From assembly GCF_023230885.1 (NCBI RefSeq), contig NZ_JALNWM010000158.1, positions 1-8,128 of the forward strand: 8,128 nt of DNA. Direction: 5' to 3'. Source of the stretch: Desulfocurvus sp. Lineage in GTDB: Bacteria; Desulfobacterota; Desulfovibrionia; Desulfovibrionales; Desulfovibrionaceae. Within the stretch, counting starts at the first letter, position 1, and each line of letters opens with the position of its first letter. A program made the position numbers and the translations under genes. This document shows, in pieces, positions 5,448 through 8,128 of this stretch. The notes under the pieces are model-generated. The model ran no database searches, was not told the DNA's origin, and saw only the letters and a list, made by a program, of their open reading frames with translations.

Positions 5448-6571
5448 GCGTGCCCGCCCGCCCCGCCTCCGTCGGCGCGCTGGCCGCGTCGGTCCGTGCG
5501 GCCCTGCCCGCCGAGCACACGCTGTTCCTGGCCCTGGGCGACTGCGTTGTGGAGGTCCGCGCCAGCCGGGCCGACCTGCGCGAGGCCCTGGCCGGGTATT
5601 TCAACGAATTCCTCTGCCCGCCCCCGCCCCCCGGGGCAGCGGACATCCTGGTCACGGCCCACGAGGCACCGGCACCGGAGCTGGATCTGCCCCTGGCCGA
5701 GAAGGCCCCGGACCCCGGCAAGGCCAAAGTCAAGGAACAGTGGGCCGACCTGCCCGACGGGCGCGTGGTCCGCAAGCGGCTGACGGGCATGGTCTTCGCC
5801 TTCGGCGGCGGGGTCAACGTGGCCGTCGGCCCCTGCCTGGACAACCCCAACCAGGTGGTCAATTTCGTCAACAACCGCTTCATCGAGGGCAAGCTCGACG
5901 CGGGCTGCCTGCTGGGCCACGCCGCCGGGGTGGCCCTGGGCGGACGCGGGCTGGCCCTGGCGGGATTCTCGGGCATGGGCAAGTCCACCCTGGCCCTGCA
6001 CCTCATGTCGCGGGGCACGGATTTCGTGTCCAACGACCGGGTGCTGCTGCGCGAGGAGCCCGGGGGCGGCGCGACCATGTTCGGCGTGGCCAAGCACCCG
6101 CGCATCAACCCCGGCACGGCCCTGGCCAACCCGGATCTCGCGGACATCGTCGCCCCCGGGGACCGCGGGCGCTTCCTGGCCCTGCCCGAGGCCGAACTGT
6201 GGGCCCTGGAGCACAAGTACGACGCCCTCATCGGCCAGTGCTTCGGGCCCGGACGCTTCCGGCTCCGGGCGCCCATGGACGGGCTGGCGCTGCTCAACTG
6301 GCAGCGCGGCGCAGGGCCCATGCGCGCCCGGCTGGTGGACCCCGCCCGGCGCACGGACCTTCTGCCCGCGTTCATGAAGGCCACGGGCCTGTTCTACCGG
6401 CCCGCCGACCCCGCCCGGCCCCAGGATCCGCCCATGTCCGACTATGTGCGCGCCCTGTCGCGCTGCGCGGTCATCGAGCTGGCCGGGGGGGTGGACTTCG
6501 ACGCCGCGGCCGATGTATGCCTGGAATTCCTGAAGACCGGGGCCACCCCCGGCGCACAGCCCCAAGCCTAG
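5444..6571 (+). CDS. HprK-related kinase B (GAK system)
   Basis: This 375-residue protein carries an HPr kinase/phosphorylase-like core. The Walker A loop is GFSGMGKST (174-182). H159 lies ten residues before Gly169, the same spacing as the functional His of HprK in HGVLVDVYGVG. After the P-loop come LALHLMSRGTDFVSNDRVLL, matching HprK's LELIKRGHRLVADDxV, with D198 at the second (catalytic) Asp and N197 replacing the first. The N-terminal half (about 1-110) is not the usual HprK regulatory domain and includes a run of five prolines (59-63). The C-terminal part (about 250-365) is family-specific. Known: HprK phosphorylates Ser46 of HPr with ATP. No HPr gene is visible here, so the target is probably another small protein, perhaps amphi-Trp or XXXCH (inference). 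The ATG at 5444 overlaps the ATP-grasp stop by four bases, indicating translational coupling. Confidence 0.88.
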   Translation: MSVPARPASVGALAASVRAALPAEHTLFLALGDCVVEVRASRADLREALAGYFNEFLCPPPPPGAADILVTAHEAPAPELDLPLAEKAPDPGKAKVKEQWADLPDGRVVRKRLTGMVFAFGGGVNVAVGPCLDNPNQVVNFVNNRFIEGKLDAGCLLGHAAGVALGGRGLALAGFSGMGKSTLALHLMSRGTDFVSNDRVLLREEPGGGATMFGVAKHPRINPGTALANPDLADIVAPGDRGRFLALPEAELWALEHKYDALIGQCFGPGRFRLRAPMDGLALLNWQRGAGPMRARLVDPARRTDLLPAFMKATGLFYRPADPARPQDPPMSDYVRALSRCAVIELAGGVDFDAAADVCLEFLKTGATPGAQPQA

Positions 6572-6581
6572 GCAGGCGAGC

Positions 6582-7766
6582 ATGGTCCAGGTACGCATCA
6601 CCCGCCAGGCCCGGGTGCCCGACCCGGTGCTCCTGCGCCGCCACGAACGCTGCCCCGACCTGGGGCCGCGCATCCTGTTCTTCAGCGGCGGAACGGCCCT
6701 GCGCGCCCTTTCCCAGCGGATCATCCGCTACACGCACAACTCGATCCACATCATCACGCCCTTCGACTCGGGCGGCAGCTCCGCCGTGCTGCGCCGGGCC
6801 TTCGGCATGCCCGCCATCGGCGACGTGCGCAACCGGCTCATGGCCCTGTCGGACCAGAGCCTGCACGGCAACCCCGAGGTGGTGGCCCTGTTCGCCCACC
6901 GCTTCCCCAAGGACGCCCCGGCCCGGGAGCCGCGCGAAACCCTGGAGACCATGGCCCGGGGCAGGCACCCCCTGGTCTCGGCCATCCCGGACCCCATGCG
7001 CAAGATCGTTCGCCACCACCTGCGCGTGTTCACCGAGTGGATGCCCCCGGCCTTCGACCTGGCCGGGGCCAGCGTGGGCAACCTCGTGCTCACGGCGGGC
7101 TACCTGGAGCACCGCAGGCACCTGGACCCGGTGATCTACCTCTTCTCCAAGCTGGCCGAGGTGCGCGGCACGGTGCGCCCGGTGGTCAACCACAGCCTGC
7201 ACCTGTGCGCCGAGCTCCAGGACGGGACAACCGTTCTGGGCCAGCACCTGATCACCGGCAAGGAGGGCCCGGCCCCGGCCTCGCCCGTGCGCTCCCTGCG
7301 CCTGGTGCGCAGCGCCGCGGACACCGACCCCGTGCGCGCGCCCATCCGCGACAAGGTGCGTCGGCTCATCGCCTCCGCCGACCTGATCTGTTTCCCCGTG
7401 GGCAGCTTCTGGACCAGCCTGGTGGCCACGCTGCTGCCCCAGGGCGTGGGCGCGGCCGTGGCGGCCAACCCCTGCCCCAAGGTCTTCGTCCCCAACCTGG
7501 GCCACGACCCCGAGGCCCCGGGCCTGACGGTGGCCGACCAGCTGCGAGTGCTGCTGGCGACCCTGACCCGCGACGCCCCGGGCGCCGGGCTGCCCGTGGA
7601 TTTCGTGCTTGTGGACCAGGAGAACGGCAGGTACCCCGGCCCGCTGGACAGGCGGGCCATCCAGGCCAAGGGGGCCGAAATCCTCGACTGCCCCCTGGTC
7701 ACCCCGGACAGCGCACCCCTCCTGGACCCGGAACGCCTGGCCCGGGCGCTGCTGTCCCTCACCTGA
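6582..7766 (+). CDS. GAK system CofD-like protein (CofD/YvcK family)
   Basis: This 394-residue protein shows the CofD/YvcK signature set in order: LFFSGGTALRALSQ (32-45) like the GGTG nucleotide/ligand loop; ITPFDSGGSSAVLRRAFGMPAIGDVRNRLMAL (58-89), a near copy of the YvcK core 'T-x-x-D-S-G-G-S-S-G-x-L-R ... P-G-D-x-R'; ASVGNLVLTAGYL (163-175); and SADLICFPVGSFWTSL (265-280), corresponding to 'ADlIviGPGSlyTS'. CofD moves a phospholactyl group onto Fo in F420 synthesis, and YvcK proteins bind UDP-sugars and affect the cell wall. Neither role fits here: no other F420 gene is seen, and the protein is longer than typical YvcK. A family-specific stretch of about 70 residues lies between the core and ASVGNL. 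The start ATG at 6582 follows the kinase stop by ten bases with an AGGCGAG ribosome-like site close by. It is cytoplasmic, with no membrane segment. Confidence 0.87.
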   Translation: MVQVRITRQARVPDPVLLRRHERCPDLGPRILFFSGGTALRALSQRIIRYTHNSIHIITPFDSGGSSAVLRRAFGMPAIGDVRNRLMALSDQSLHGNPEVVALFAHRFPKDAPAREPRETLETMARGRHPLVSAIPDPMRKIVRHHLRVFTEWMPPAFDLAGASVGNLVLTAGYLEHRRHLDPVIYLFSKLAEVRGTVRPVVNHSLHLCAELQDGTTVLGQHLITGKEGPAPASPVRSLRLVRSAADTDPVRAPIRDKVRRLIASADLICFPVGSFWTSLVATLLPQGVGAAVAANPCPKVFVPNLGHDPEAPGLTVADQLRVLLATLTRDAPGAGLPVDFVLVDQENGRYPGPLDRRAIQAKGAEILDCPLVTPDSAPLLDPERLARALLSLT

Positions 7767-7788
7767 GCGCCGGGAGGCCCCGGCCCGC

Positions 7789-7794
7789 AAGGAG
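7789..7794 (+). promoter_or_regulatory. Ribosome binding site AAGGAG for the second amphi-Trp gene
   Basis: AAGGAG lies seven bases before ATG 7802, in the 35-base gap after the CofD-like gene. Like the other two small-protein genes of the operon, this one has a better ribosome site than the large enzyme genes, consistent with higher expression. Confidence 0.75.
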
Positions 7795-7801
7795 CGCGCA
7801 G

Positions 7802-8128
7802 ATGGAAAAGGACAAGATTTCCCTGGAACAGTCCCTGGCCCTGGAAGACGCCATAGCCTACCTGGAGGACCTCGCCGACGGCTTTCGGGCAGGCAGGGTC
7901 ATCGTGGCCCAGGGCGACGCCAGCCTGGAGCTGATCCCCGCCGACAGCGTGGAGGTGGAGGTGGAGGCCCGCGTGAAGAAGGGCAAGGCCAAGTTCAGCC
8001 TGGAGCTGGAGTGGCGCATGCCCGTGGAGCCGGGCGAACAGGTGGTCATCACCCCCGTGGACGCCGACGCGCCCGCCCCCGAGGCCGCCCCCGAGGCGGC
8101 CAAACCCGCGCCCAAAGCAGAGGCGCCC
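7802..8128 (+). CDS. amphi-Trp domain protein (second copy), cut by the right edge
   Basis: 109 codons are visible with no stop. Residues about 8-71 match the amphi-Trp layout: helix with AIAYLEDLADGFRAGRV, polar turn AQGDASLELI, then alternating strands SVEVEVEARVKK and KFSLELEW ending at the conserved W71. It pairs with the protein at 2610 but is acidic where that one is lysine-rich (glutamates alternate in VEVEVEA versus lysines in LKLTLKAK). After about residue 86 comes a low-complexity Ala/Pro/Glu tail (APAPEAAPEAAKPAPKAEAP) that continues off the window, probably a flexible linker to a second segment or domain. Other GAK proteins join small domains this way, so an XXXCH or similar domain may follow to the right (inference). 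Confidence 0.82.
   Translation, partial: MEKDKISLEQSLALEDAIAYLEDLADGFRAGRVIVAQGDASLELIPADSVEVEVEARVKKGKAKFSLELEWRMPVEPGEQVVITPVDADAPAPEAAPEAAKPAPKAEAP

Noticed and set aside
5411..6724. 437-codon minus-strand frame opposite the HprK-related kinase
   Set aside because: Shadow frame; the opposite strand encodes an intact P-loop protein with a coupled start.
6582..7766. F420 biosynthesis cofD
   Set aside because: No other F420 gene is visible, and the neighbours are GAK families. The motifs are closer to YvcK/CofD-related proteins than to classic CofD.
1..8128. CRISPR array, tRNA, insertion sequence or phage element
   Set aside because: No spaced direct repeats, cloverleaf sequence, transposase motif or terminal repeats were seen; composition is even across the operon.

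Overview
The window is very GC-rich DNA, with strong G/C bias at third codon positions, and gene-dense. Gene content and style point to a Desulfovibrio-like sulfate reducer (Desulfovibrionales, Desulfobacterota). That is an inference from the family set, because no rRNA or taxonomic marker is present.

Layout. Bases 1-489 (minus strand) hold the 5' part of a UMF1-type major facilitator transporter that runs off the left edge. Bases 490-800 are a divergent intergenic region with GC-rich hairpins and GTGAC repeats but no clear promoter. From 801 to the right edge there is a tight, same-strand run of eight genes: (1) an XXXCH-domain protein, (2) a PHP-type metallohydrolase-like protein, (3) a 90-residue amphi-Trp protein, (4) a PhoU-aminoglycoside-phosphotransferase-like fusion, (5) an ATP-grasp enzyme, (6) an HprK-related kinase with an intact P-loop, (7) a CofD/YvcK-like protein, and (8) a second amphi-Trp protein cut by the right edge. 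Gaps are -17 to about 41 bases, with one ATGA stop/start overlap. This is what one expects of a single transcription unit. No terminator is visible, so the operon probably continues to the right.

The set ATP-grasp + amphi-Trp + HprK-related kinase B + CofD-like + XXXCH is, from my knowledge of curated protein families, the poorly understood 'GAK system'. Its families were defined by co-occurrence and, as far as I know, its biochemical function is unreported. Every large enzyme in the cluster belongs to a phosphate-chemistry fold: PHP phosphoesterase, PhoU plus small-molecule kinase, ATP-grasp ligase via acyl phosphate, HPr kinase/phosphorylase, and CofD phospho-transferase. The small proteins (two amphi-Trp, one XXXCH) have no catalytic look and are candidate substrates, carriers or scaffolds. 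A plausible but unproven picture is a cytoplasmic pathway that builds, attaches and removes a phosphate-containing group. No protein in the cluster has a signal peptide or membrane segment that I can see.

The rest of the window is ordinary. I see no tRNA, rRNA, CRISPR array, insertion sequence or phage gene.
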